Source: Sphaeroforma sirkka
Taxonomy: Eukaryota; Opisthokonta; Ichthyosporea; Ichthyophonida
DNA: 56,607 nt
Direction of reading: 5' to 3'
Assembly (NCBI GenBank): GCA_001586965.3
Contig: LUCW03001555.1
Coordinates: 25,001 to 81,607, forward strand
Both the position numbers and the translations under genes were made by a program. The stretch's first letter is position 1. Every line of letters begins with the position of its first letter. Positions 1-12,148 of this stretch are shown in pieces. The notes beneath the pieces were generated by a model, which searched no databases, was not told the origin of the DNA, and saw only the letters and a program-made list of their open reading frames with translations.

Positions 1-246
1 AACTGTGCTCATGCCCACACCATTGATATCGGGCCAGTTTCCTTTAGCGCCACCTCCCAATGACGTAGGCATATCGTTGTCGCCCACCGAAAACTTCAAA
101 CCTCCACCGGGTCCGGTGAGCTGTGGCTTGTTCAGCATAAAATCTTTACCGAAAGCCTTCTCGGGAGCAACGAATGCGCTGACGGAATTAATAATGCAGT
201 TACTGGCCAGAACCAGGATTGCTAAGGTGCTTGTTGATGTCTTCAT
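1..246 (-). CDS. Secreted cupin (germin-like) protein, 5' part only
   Basis: The reading frame is open from ATG at 246 down to the window edge (82 codons), so the cupin barrel itself lies outside the window. Residues 1 to about 25 look like a signal peptide (Lys then a hydrophobic stretch ending in SVSA). After it come FVAPEKAF, a Gly-rich loop and NWPDINGVGMSTV. The assignment rests on the paralogue at 3308, which shares FVAPEKAF..DFMLNKP and WPDIN.VGMSTV and continues into a recognisable cupin motif. Cupins bind a metal through His/Glu residues and act here presumably outside the cell or in the secretory pathway; enzymatic activity cannot be inferred. A TATAAATA lies about 95 bp upstream. 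The frame has no internal stop, unlike its neighbour. Confidence 0.75.
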   Translation of the reverse strand, partial: MKTSTSTLAILVLASNCIINSVSAFVAPEKAFGKDFMLNKPQLTGPGGGLKFSVGDNDMPTSLGGGAKGNWPDINGVGMSTV

Positions 247-338
247 TTTAGTTGATATGGGGATGTATCTCCTTGCTGTATCAACAATTTAAATTATTGC
301 TTGGTTGTGGATGTGTGAAAAGCAACCGTCGAGGTGTT

Positions 339-346
339 ATTTATAC
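339..346 (-). promoter_or_regulatory. TATA box of the left cupin gene
   Basis: TATAAATA on the minus strand, about 95 bp before the cupin ATG at 246. The paralogue at 3308 and the HAD gene at 44408 have comparable boxes 75-85 bp before their ATGs, which supports a functional role. Confidence 0.5.
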
Positions 347-680
347 CAATCCGAGTTGGTTACCCATTTTACAAACTCGCAAGGGCTACTATCGGGAAGC
401 GACTATTGTATACGCAGCATCCAACCATAGCTTCAGCAGCAGTTCATCGGGGGCAGTAGTACAGAAAGCTCTAAAATCAATAAAATGTACTAAAATCTAC
501 AATCTGAATAAAAATTAAAAGTCCAAGAAGGGTACGCCGTCCAAGAGAAACCCCTAACGAGACTCAAATTCGTTGGAGGGAAGGATCCATGCTCCACGTT
601 GTACCTGTTTACTGTCGGTTTATCTTTCCACCGTATGACAATTTGGTTGGACACTGCCTATCGCACATACACGTATATTT

Positions 681-804
681 GTTGTGATAGTTGTGATTGT
701 TGTGATAGTTGTGATTGTTGTGATAGTTGTGATTGTTGTGATAGTTGTGATTGTTGTGATAGTTGTGATTGTTGTGATTGTTGTGATTGTTGTGATTGTT
801 GTTG
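681..804. repeat. 18-bp minisatellite
   Basis: About six to seven copies of an 18-bp unit TTGTGATAGTTGTGATTG, degrading at the right end into 9-bp TTGTGATTG units. It is open in several frames (Cys/Asp-rich or His/Asn-rich conceptual products), which I regard as a by-product of the repeat. Confidence 0.9.
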
Positions 805-859
805 TCTTGTCGATAGAGAGCCGTGATGAAAATATATTTAAAATTGCTTTTTATTATTT

Positions 860-2560
860 CTAGACTTGGCAATTTATGATGCACTCCTTGCACTGAGGCG
901 GCGAGGCCTGCAGGCTGAAGGCTTAGGGCCTGAGCCCTGGCCCCTGAGGCCTTGAGCTGTCTAATTAAATACCAGTCACTAACTCCAAGCCACTCAGCCA
1001 GACTCATACTCTTGGTCTCTAAAGTCTAAAACTCTAAGTCTAAACACTGAAAACACTTATAAAAACAGTCACTGTTCCAATTCGGTCTTTTTTCTCAAAA
1101 CAATTATAGGGACATATTATAAATTTATGATAGATCAACGACTCTATAAATGATTGTTCAATTTACTATTTAGGAGGCTATGCCATGATTTGGATTTTTA
1201 TATTTTTAAATATATCTGTACACAATGCTGATTTTTTTAGATACTAAAGTTGCAACAACAACAAAAATCTCCGCCCTCCAGGCTCCAGGCTTCAGAACTT
1301 CAGAAGTCATGACTCCAGGTGTCCAGGGCCCAGGCTGACAGGCTCCACAAGAACCCAAGACCCCAAGTCCCATACAGCCAAAAGAGATTCTAGATTTATT
1401 ACTGATTTAGGAGGGCCAGACTAGATACATACCAGGAGCCCAGGAGTCCAGGACTGTACATACAGTATTGACGGTTACCACTAAAATATGTAGCTACATA
1501 TTTGATTTCTTCTGTATGTTTTGAAAAAACAATAAAAGCAACTATGCAAAATATATTTTTCTTTTCTACTAGAGCTCCACTGGCCTGCTGGCTCCAGACC
1601 TCCAGACTCCAGCCCCTCCAGAGTCCAGACTAGTCCCCTCTCTCCAGTGGTTAAAAATGAATATTTACTAATTTGTTTTTTAAAAACAAAAACAGTTTAT
1701 TACTTCAAAACTTGATATTTACAAGAAAAATAGATAAACTGGGTCTGGAACTTCTTTTATTTTAAAAAACATTTATAAAGAGCGTATGTACAGGGTTAGT
1801 GTATGTATTTACACCAAATATTTAGAAAAAAGAAAGTATTTCATGTCATATAAATATTTACTCAAATTTTGTTTAATGCTTTCGGGCTTCGGGCTTCGAG
1901 CCTTCAGGAACTGGATTTCAGCCCGTCCGGCGTCCGCCCGTTTTCTGTTAAAACTTTTATAAATCGAATGTATATACGTTTCCATTCCTTTTTTCTTCCA
2001 AATATGTACGGTCCTTTGTACGCTCATAGGTGCACCTTGAAGGCCCAAAAGTTTAAAAGTATGTACCGTTTTCATAATACGAGTCAGTCCTATAAAAAGA
2101 ACTTTTCAAAAAAGTATATACATACATAGGCCCTTAAAATCATATTTAAAAAAATATATTTGAATAAATATGCGGGTTTACGTTCAACTTCTATTCCGTA
2201 CCCCCATAACTTACGATGTCATCAACTTTTATTATTATTTATCACCCTTGTGAGCCCTGAGCCCCTGACTCCCAGTCCGTGAGTGAGTGAGGGAAATTCC
2301 TCCAGGCCCAGGGCCAGGGATGCCAGGCTGCAACTTGCAAGTCTGCAACGAGGTTGTAACACGCTAGATCTTATGTTCAATTTATCCAGTTTGGTTGGTG
2401 GAGGCAATACACAGCAGATGGGAGTAAAGCTTTGAAATATAAAGCAAGATGCAAGATAAATACGCAAAATATTCTCTTGAGTTTCTTTATATAATGACCT
2501 CCCGAGTCCTGAGTCTTGAAGTTCTGACTCCTGAGGGCTGAGGGCCTGAGGCTATGCAAC
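860..2560. repeat. AT-rich spacer with dispersed GC-rich CTCCAG/GAGTCC islands
   Basis: This gene-free stretch alternates AT-rich DNA with GC-rich islands of 30-130 bp near 885-960, 1270-1400, 1430-1460, 1570-1650, 1880-1935, 2245-2340 and 2505-2555. The islands are built from the same words (CTCCAG, CCAGGC, GAGTCC, CCTGAG, GGGCCC) in both orientations and contain short imperfect palindromes. Similar islands recur at 45055-45090 and 45605-45660. No coding potential is visible. They may be a small dispersed repeat family or cryptically simple DNA. Confidence 0.55.
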
Positions 2561-3225
2561 TGTGAAACTATTAACTAATGTTGTAATTTTATTGACACTA
2601 TGTTAAAAAAATATTGATAATAAAATAGTTCGTTGCTCGGCTGCTCCGTTTTCGTATATTTTTCAAAACAAAACTCATTGCAGACACATTTCGTCGAATT
2701 CTGAATTTTCAAGGTTCCTTGTTTGAGTTATATCATTTATATGTACACAGTACACAAATATATACAAGTAAAAGCAATAATCACGTTCCTAAAACATTAT
2801 CATCTCTGAAATGTACTCCAACAGTGTGCTATATACTACGCAGTGCATGAGGAGTTTTGAACCCCCTGATCGGAAATACACAACTTCAACGTAAGACATA
2901 CGTATCACGCCCCCGTTAGCGGGTGATTTTACTTTTGGACAGCTGTTGCTGTTATTCACCCGCAATCTATACGTTGTAGCATTGTCTTTTTAAAAAGATG
3001 TTGATTGTAGCATCCAGTAATACTGTATCCTTAAGGAGCTATTGTGCTCGATATAACGAAGAAACAAGGCGAATTGAGCTCGCAACCTGATATGACAATT
3101 CTAAAGGGTTACCATATTTAAACGAAGTATATGTCAATACCTGAAGGTCGAAGCCTATCGGGTCGTGTGACGTCTTAATATCACATGGACCGTTGAGTAC
3201 ACGCTGCAACGTCCGTAACTGGTAG
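2561..3225. other. Intergenic spacer
   Basis: No gene is recognised. The stretch is AT-rich, with one CCCGTTAGCGGGTG hairpin-like segment near 2912-2925, and leads into the promoter of the cupin pseudogene. Confidence 0.4.
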
Positions 3226-3233
3226 TATAAATA
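3226..3233 (+). promoter_or_regulatory. TATA box of the cupin pseudogene
   Basis: TATAAATA, 75 bp before the ATG at 3308, matching the sequence of the box of the divergently oriented paralogue (339-346, minus). Confidence 0.5.
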
Positions 3234-3307
3234 CAAGCACCATCTCCGTCAATAAATACATACTCTTTAAACGCAAAATAAGTAAGTATCAAACGCAGCT
3301 GAACCAA

Positions 3308-3938
3308 ATGAAATCAACCAATTGTACTCTTGTGATCGCAGGTCTTCTAGGCGCCAGTCTGGTGATAAACCCAGTCGTCGGATTTGTAGCACCTGAAAAG
3401 GCGTTCGATAGTGATTTCATGCTGAACAAGCCAGATAACAATATGCCCAAATCTTCTGGATGAGGAGCACCAGGATATTGGCCCGACATCAATGAAGTCG
3501 GCATGAGTACGGTTGCATTTCGTCTAAATGAATGTGGTGTGGTTGCACCTCATGTGCACTCCGACGCATCTGAATTCCAGACAGTAGTTATGGGTGAGGG
3601 TATCATCGGAACTTACGGAGTAGGAGACAACAAGCTAACTTTAGAGCACATCACTATGGGCGATACATTCTTTTCCCCCAGAGGCAGTATGCACTTTCAG
3701 ATAAACTCTGGTACACATCTGTAGGCGCATTTGACGTCTCTCAGCCCATAGCCGCTTTGGTCATCAGGTTTGTGTCTCAATTGGGAGATGCCAAGAAAGC
3801 TTTGGGACTCGATACAGATTCCAGTAAAGATAATGACGGTCTAAATGGAGTATTCCCACAATTCAAGATGGAGTATTCCCACAATTCAAGATGTCGAACT
3901 GCGAGGAGGTTCTTGAGATGTTTATGGACATGATATAA
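3308..3938 (+). pseudogene. Broken secreted cupin (germin-like) paralogue
   Basis: From ATG 3308 the protein has a signal peptide, then FVAPEKAF and WPDINEVGMSTVAF, then a cupin core with motif 1 APHVHSDASEF and a later Gly-Asp-x-x-Phe..Gly-x-x-His segment (MGDTFFSPRGSMHF). These His and Glu positions are the usual cupin metal ligands. Three lesions are visible: an in-frame TGA at 3461-3463; a frame change near 3712-3724, after which coding sense continues in another frame (VGAFDVSQPIAALVIRF); and an exact 23-bp tandem duplication at 3845-3867/3868-3890 that shifts the last codons. Relative to the left paralogue about 14 residues are missing after MLNKP. It was probably a working gene until recently, because the rest reads cleanly. 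A single exon is assumed. Confidence 0.8.
3845..3890 (+). repeat. 23-bp exact tandem duplication in the cupin pseudogene
   Basis: Two adjacent identical 23-mers starting ATGGAGTATTCCC. Removing one copy restores the C-terminal frame to a stop at 3936-3938. Confidence 0.9.
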
Positions 3939-4189
3939 ATTACATAATATGGCGAAATAGACAATTGTTAGAACAGTGCATTATGATGAGCATTTGATAG
4001 ATTCAATAATCATATAACTGGACTTTTAGAAGAAATATCAATGCAAGTATTAAAAAAAAAGATAGACCATGTTGTGTATGGTAACCGCCTCATTGCGACT
4101 GGATGTTACTCTCCTATTTCGAAAGTGTTGAGGAGATCTTCCGAACTATAGTGTTGCTCGTTTTTATACTTTAGATCGAAAATTCATTG

Positions 4190-5210
4190 TTATAGAAAGG
4201 TTGTCGTATGCAGTCCGAATCTATAGTTTGCAGATCTATACTAAAATTCTCCAACTGAATTTGCTGACAAGTTGGATGTTGTTCCATAGTGATTTAGAAA
4301 TTCAATATATTGTACAACCCTGTGGTTTATTACTATACAATGTATCTCAATATCAGAGGGTACAAATGTTGTATATTGCATGTTGTACTAGATTAGTGGT
4401 TGATGCTTATCAAAGACCAATTTTCATCGAAAAGGCAAGTCCGGATTTATAGTTTGCAGGGCTATAGTAGACTTCTTCGCATATTCCATGGAACAAAGAC
4501 CAATTTTTATCGAAAAGGTGTCGTATTTAGTCGGGACCTTTAATTTGTAGACCTATAGTAGATTTCTTCACCTGAATGTGCTGTTCATGGTGTTTTAAGA
4601 ATTTTATATAAAAGTGGGGTTTAACACAATGACAGCAAATGTGGTCCTTCGCTCTGTCATCAAAGTATATTTCAACGTTAGCGGGCAATGCTGTACTAGA
4701 TTAGTGGTTTGTACTTATCATAGACTTAACTTATATTGAAAAAGTGACGTATTCAGTCCAGACCTATAATTTGCAGGCCTATTGTAGACTTTTTCGCATG
4801 TACCATGGATCTAATACGTATTTTAATCGAAGAAGTGACGTATTCAGTCATACGGACCTATAGTTTGTAGACCTATAGTAGATTTCTTCACCTGAATGTG
4901 CTGACAAGTTGAACTTTTCATGGTGTACTAGGAATTCAATAGAAAGGGGGCGTTTGACATAGTGGAAAATGCGGGCCTTTGCTTTATCAGCAAGGTATAA
5001 TATTTCAACATCAGCGGGCAATGTTGTATATTCCATGTTGTACTGGACTAGTGATTTGTATTTAGCCTAGACTAAATTTTATTGAAAAAGTGTCGTATTC
5101 AGTCCGGACCTATAGTTTGCAGAGCTATAGTAGGACTTCTTCGCATGTGTGTTCCACCATGTACTATTTAAAAATTGTAATTCAATAGAAAAGGGGACAA
5201 GTTATGCAAT
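4190..5210. repeat. Diverged tandem repeats of about 250-330 bp
   Basis: The phrase GTCGTATTCAGTC followed by GGACCTATAGTTTGCAG and CTATAGTAGACTTCTTC recurs near 4203, 4518, 4748, 4838 and 5091. Each copy leads into shared downstream text (CACCTGAATGTGCTGACAAG, AATTCAATAGAAA, TCAGCGGGCAATG). The copies differ by many substitutions and small indels, so the array is old. No protein is recognised in any frame. Confidence 0.8.
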
Positions 5211-6662
5211 TGTCACATCAGTGATTAGAATATATACGTTTCAAATCATCTGATCTCTGACTATTAATGCGGAATTCTTATGCGTAGTATGTATGGACAA
5301 TATCCACACAAAATCCAAGTTCCCATGTCTTAAGCTGGTAACACTTTCATTGATATTTCTTTGTCGACAATCACATTATAAGCCTTGTATGTTGCAAATT
5401 GACAATAGTTCAGGAGGTTGACGGATGATCATGTCTTGATTGGATATTGTTTAAAGTACATCACGATAGCTTCTAACAATTTAAAATGGCTCTTAACAGT
5501 TTTAAAGGAACATGTGATCCTAAATTTCAGACGTGAGCAAGAGATAGGGCAATGTGAACACAAGGTGTCTACGTTAGTGCATGGTTTAAAATTAAATAGG
5601 TAGAGCAGATGAATTTCGAATCTAAAAGAACACTGCAAATTCATCAATCTCACGCTACCATATCATTGCATTTTAGAAACGTCTGCATAACTGATTGTCT
5701 TGTCGAAACTTTATATCACTATAAAGTAAAAGAATGTGCATTAGTGCACGGTTCATAATTGAGTAGATAGAGCAGATGATTTTTGGTTGACACCATGTGG
5801 TACAAGTTAATACGAGCTTTACATCCGACCATATCAGCACCTTATTGCCTTATTGGTCATTTTTCAGTTCACTCCAGCATTAATTCCCGGAGTGGCGGCA
5901 TAAACACTACTTTATTTGCCAATATCCAGCTCGGCACTCTCCGCACTCAACAACGTACAACCTTCGTATGACCGACTGGATAAGAGTGTCCGGGAAAACA
6001 GCTCTCAAAGCATATCTGACATCGCTCGCACAACTATACACTAAAACTGACGATTAATGTCCTATATAGGATCCAACAATTCACTTTCAAGTCTTTATTT
6101 AAAATTCGAACTTTTCATCTCGATTTTTTCGCGATATGTACATTAGTCAATGGTTTGTCCTGCGCCTTTATATTTCCACCAGCCTTTACACTGGCAGAGA
6201 TCCTCCTTATACGTATTAAACGAAAGATCGTCATCTTGACGCAGCAGCCTTTTGATATTTAGTATTGGCGTAGGGAGTGGTATATATTTACTCCGGTTTC
6301 TGGATGTGTATTATTAGTGAATGCACTCATAACTGCATGTTCCACGTACATTATAGGTCACTTACACCATAATCAGACCTATATCCACAGCGAAATAAAG
6401 AATCGTATATTTGCGTCAGTGAAAACTCGCACAATATATATCTGAATTATGTCAGTGGTGCAGTTATAGTTATATATCGCCATCCCTCCTGGTGCTCTCC
6501 GTAACCTCGAACCGGTTCGACACAATTCATCGTAATGAACGATGGGGCAGGTTAAGATATAAAACTAATTTTGTCATCATCAGCACAGATTGTATTTCAA
6601 GTCAGTCTGCCAGAATTTGCGATCAATTCTTCGGCAGATCCGTTGTTCTCCTTGTCAATGTC
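5211..6662. other. Intergenic spacer with a small local duplication
   Basis: No gene is recognised. A degenerate direct repeat (GTGCATGGTTTAAAATTAAA.. near 5576 and GTGCACGGTTCATAATTGAG.. near 5744, each followed by AGAGCAGATGA) suggests another local duplication. A perfect 14-bp palindrome TCGAACCGGTTCGA sits at 6507-6520. Confidence 0.4.
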
Positions 6663-8365
6663 TCATACATCCCCCTCCCAGTCAGAATCGTCAGTACTTT
6701 CTAGATGTTCCGAGCTGATTAGTGTACAAAAGGCAAGCGAACAATCATAAATATTACCACTTAGCTTTCATTTATCCTCCCGGGCCTTGTATAGAAGGCA
6801 AGTGAGCACAATATACCCCAACAAACACTGAATTCGGGCTATCGCGATATGATGATGTAGAAAGACTTATATGTTGTAACATAGAACTGTCCAGAGTATG
6901 CCACTTTCAAACAACTCTGTAGAGCAGAGAACAAGTGCTACGTTGAACCCTACTTACTTTACGTGCTTGAACTTTTCGAAGCCCTTGCTAAGGCGCTCCA
7001 CCAACGTATTCGCCGGTTTCGCCCTATCTGTCAGCGTTGCGATGCTGCCACCGGTTGTCAGTCGTCCAGCGTAATTGAATGTGGAGCCCTCTGAATTGCA
7101 GGGCTTAAGTCTCGCGGCGTCAGGCATGCGACCTCTTTGCTTACCTAGAGTGATACTAACATCTGCACCGTTCTCGATGATGGATGATGTATTCAGCCCG
7201 TCAATCTGGTCTGCGAGGAGCAGTATAATTTTCGATCAGCTGCTGAGAAGAGGCTCTAAAATGGCCGCTTTTCTGCAATCAGCCACAGCTTAACCAAACA
7301 AGGTTTAGCAAATATACAGTAAATCGATATAACGTGGCCATAATATCTTGTCAAAGAGAAAGCATAGAGACCGCAATGTTTGCAAAGATCATATCCACAG
7401 TTACGAACATTATGTGATGTACACGAGCTCGTAAGAAAAATCTGCTGGCCCGCACATACTTACCAGCCTTTCCTTGAAGTCGGAGCGTCAATTCAGCCTT
7501 TAATTTATTTTGTCCTGCCTGCGGGAACTTGACTGTCAGTACATCATTTTTCTTACCTCCGGCCACAGGAACTGCGCCTGAAGTCATTAAAGCGACAGGG
7601 CGTGGAGCTGCGCTGCGGGGAGGAGGAGGCGGTGGTGGCGGCGGCGGCGGCGGTGGTGGAGGTGCCTGCAGTGTCGGATACAGAAAGTATAAGTGGGATG
7701 TTTGCACCTCGATAGAAAGAGTATGCTTCAGAGAGACTACGCCCACAAACATACCATATATGAAGGTACAGTTAGGGTACGTTATCGTTGCTGTATTTTC
7801 AGAGGCACTCCAGGTTTTATCAATATTATGTAACGAAACGGATTTCACACGCATACACAAGATACAGCGAGTAGGGATGAGGTATTGAACTAGTGCATAG
7901 ATAAATAAACAGCAAAGCAAACAGTCCAGTTCGCATACGCTTTTGTAAACCAATATAGTATACTCTCTTAGATGAGCGCGTGTTTTGTGCTTGTCCACAG
8001 CCAACGACACAGACCTGTTTTGGTTGCGATGCAATTATATTGTTATAGCTGGTAGCTTGAAATTTCTTGACAAATTTATCCGTTGATTGTAACTCCATAT
8101 CAACTGCACTGGCGACGTATTCATATTCCATCAGCTTGTGTGTAATCTGCAACGTGAGAGCAACAAGCAACGTTGTGATGTGATCAGTGTTTCGATACAT
8201 GTGTGTGTAATCTGCAACGTGAGAGCAACAAGCAACGTTGTGATGTGATCAATGTTTCGATACATGTGTGTGTCCACGCAACGATAGAATAGTGTGTACT
8301 TCACGAATCAGCTCTCGTGCATCCCCATATGAAGCCTGTAGCTGACGAATAGTAGATATGCACAT
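6663..8365 (-). CDS. Polyproline protein with acidic-tryptophan C-terminus (six-exon model)
   Basis: Reconstructed exons on the minus strand: 8365-8264, 8146-8015, 7665-7464, 7210-7145, 7090-6958 and 6714-6663. All junctions are GT..AG and all phases agree, giving 228 codons plus stop. The first two exons are Leu/Ala/Glu-rich and likely helical (ASYGDARELIREVH; LMEYEYVASAVDMELQSTDK). Exon 3 opens with about 14 prolines and continues into a Lys/Gln-rich segment. The last exon ends STDDSDWEGDV-stop, an acidic tail with one Trp. Such tails occur as the Arp2/3-binding A region in WASP/WASH-type proteins and also as kinesin-light-chain W-acidic motifs. No clear WH2 motif is visible, so the family is not assigned. 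The start codon is uncertain: an upstream exon could exist, as the region 8368-8445 is open in other frames. The first intron carries a 65-bp tandem duplication. Confidence 0.55.
8141..8270 (-). repeat. 65-bp tandem duplication spanning a mini-intron
   Basis: Two copies, offset by exactly 65 bp, differing by one base (CAGTG versus CAATG). Each copy contains a potential donor (CAT|GTATCG) and an acceptor (CACGTTGCAG|ATTACACAC), so the whole short intron including both splice sites is doubled. Confidence 0.85.
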
Positions 8366-8445
8366 ACCTTTCTGAGGACGGGGATGCGCCTGCTGCCCAC
8401 GACAATTGCTGTAACAGCTGCTCGTACAAGAAGGTATACACTCAT

Positions 8446-9120
8446 GGTATACCATTGGACCATATAGTATGCCGAGGTGTACTATTGATGAAATGCAATA
8501 TTAGTTTAAGTCAAAGCGCTATAAAAGCAACATGCAATTAATCAATATAAGACACGTGATCAATACCGTGCTATTGCGCGCTCGATTGGTGTATATAGAA
8601 CACACTCAGTGCGAAACATGGTGCCTATTATGCACAGAAGTGTGATAGAATTAAAATTCAATAGTCAGCAAATCCGGTAACAACGACCAAGAAACTACAA
8701 CTATATATTTGCTCGTATGGATGCTGGGATCTAACTGGCTATAACACACACAGGTACGCTAAATCCATGTCACTGAGTCATGCTGTATTTACGCACAATG
8801 CACTGTCCACCAATGATGTGAGGTATCGATCGCATTTCAAAAAGTAATCACAATACACTCAACTCTTATCGATTCTAATAATGACCTACTTCACGGTACG
8901 TAAAGAATATTCGCTGGTGCATACATTGTCTGTCATTATGGTAATAAGATCCCAACAAAAGCTGTACAATGCGTTCAATATTCGGCATGCTTTCGCGAGT
9001 CTGCATAGTTTATTTCCTTGTGATCGACAGCTGTTGACGCAAACATAGTATATATCATATATTCTTATCTTCAGCTTCATTTAATATTTTTGGTATGTAA
9101 AAATGATGATAGCTACTGAT
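8446..9120. other. Intergenic spacer
   Basis: I see no supported gene. Short open frames here are not accompanied by splice sites in matching phase. Confidence 0.35.
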
Positions 9121-9760
<640 letters not shown>

Positions 9761-11462
9761 TATATTTGCATGTTCTACATACTTTTTAATAAAAAACAAC
9801 CCTCTTAATCTCCAAACCATATTCCCACCACACAGGTGAGGGTATGAGACATACAAATTCAAGTGCATAAATGAGTGCACGTGAAGCAGACCTGTCGATA
9901 CAAAATTGATCAACAAAAGTCGAAAAAAATATATATAGAGAAGTATACTGCCGGAGAATACTGCAATCTCGATGAACACTGCAAGCAAAAGAATTTCTAC
10001 ATTAATGAAAGATTTTGGAAAATTATTCATACCATGATAGCGGCTAAAGATGAAGCCGACGCGTATGACGCGCTTGCGACAGATGCAACCGAGGAACCGA
10101 TCATTATAGAAAATGGCGTATAATAGGGCGTATGTATATCAGTGTATTTCAGACTACAACAGTGAATAGAAAAATCTTTGGATGACTAAATATCTCTCGT
10201 ATGCTTCAAGTCAACATCGGGTTGGTGTACTATATACCCTTCAATCCACGCCTTAGAACTACCTTATGTGCATACCGAAAGCATTTAGTTTGGAAATATT
10301 AGGTTTAGTCTCCACTGTGGACTGCTGTCATTGTACATCATTGACATTCATGTAACTAACTCACACGTTATGCTCTGGTATCGTGTACATCACACACGTA
10401 TCACATGCACACTTGCTTACGAAACGTTGTGTAAACATCATATCGAGACTATAAGAGTTATAGGAAATATCATGGTACCTTCACCTTAGCAGTTCGCGCC
10501 CGCGTCTGTTTATTTTTACATGTACGTTATTTGGGGTCCGATCATCTGATTGGCTATTAGAATGGAGACTAGCTCCGGTTTTCGCTACTCTTTCTACTAT
10601 GGAGACATAATTGGAGAGCGAGTCTGGCTTGTGGTAAAGTTTGCGACAAGAGTATATTGCAAAAGGGGGTGCATATTATTCAGTGGTCATCAAAAGCGGT
10701 AAATACCAGAGCCTCTGGTGGCTGGTGCTGGAAAGGAACCGACAGTATTCACAAGACGAATTTACGACGGCGGATTCTAAATTTCTAACAATGTGTCATC
10801 GTAAAAATGCGGCATCATGCGCGTCATAATAACATGGTTACGTAGATACATAGATCACAAGTACATATGAATGAGGAAGCAAAGTATATATACACAGAGA
10901 TCTATTCCAGAGGGCTAAAGTACAAATAGAACTAATGGATATTTATGAGATTACACCTATGTCTAGTATAAATTATACCCATGTCTAGTATAAGTGTCTA
11001 GAGAGATCAGTCCCTGGCGGCCTACCCTGGTTAATAAAACTAAATACGGAAAGCCGAGTCCATCGACCACCTGCTTCTGGCAGACAGATGTGTCTTCAAT
11101 AAGGCCGGGTGAATTCCGTTCTTTTGGCAAGAATACACGGCTGTAAGTCTGTGCAAGAAGAGGACAGTTTGCAAATGTTGCATATCGAAACAGTTTAACT
11201 TGCAGTTTAAATAGTATCGAAATATCACACACTGTATATACAAATATTCTAAATTGAACTTTCTTCGAGGCTATAGGTAGTAGCGGTTTTTCAGGACTAA
11301 TCGTAGACTGCAGTCGTCCTGAATCTAGTAAAGTAAGGGATGACACGAACGAACGGGAACAACAGAGCGGTGATGTAAGTTCGTGACTAGTGATACCGTG
11401 TACCGTTGTATTGGATACAAATGTACATGTATAATTGCCTGATAGCGTATTAAATATGTTGT
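9761..11462. other. Spacer with two weak open frames
   Basis: Two plus-strand frames look marginally protein-like. One, about 9930-10123, ends in an acidic stretch (AAKDEADAYDALATDATEE). The other is 10641-10829 (YYSVVIKSGKYQSLWWLVLE). Neither is recognised, and I could not connect either by phase to the helical gene starting at 12149, although they could be its upstream exons. Confidence 0.3.
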
Positions 11463-11768
<306 letters not shown>

Positions 11769-12148
11769 TGATTTAAAAAAAAATTAAGCATGCTCTCATA
11801 CCGGTTTCGAAAACACCATCTACGTCTGTAAAATTTCATGCTTTGTGTCTAATACTGGTGTCTCCTCCATGTGCTTCCTCGTGCGATTGGAGGCTGTACT
11901 GAGCTGCCGCGCCAGGAATTGTCTCTTAACTGGTTAACTGTTTCAATCCCACATGCGATGTGTGTCTTGATATTTCATGCATGTTTGTGACTTTGCATTG
12001 ATCCGTGAATCTGTGGACGTGCTTTGACTTGACGATTAGCAAGGAATTGAGCCTCGTTATGTATTCCTTCGTGTGTTTATATATGAAACCTCACGTCTAT
12101 GCGATCATCTGCATATCGATACGGTACTCGCACCTCTTGATTTACTAG

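Noticed and set aside
599..1007. Cys/Asp-rich and His/Asn-rich proteins over the 18-bp minisatellite
   Set aside because: Short repeat translation with no flanking coding sense.
885..2555. Mitochondrial insert explaining the GC clusters
   Set aside because: No mitochondrial gene is recognisable in the AT-rich surroundings.
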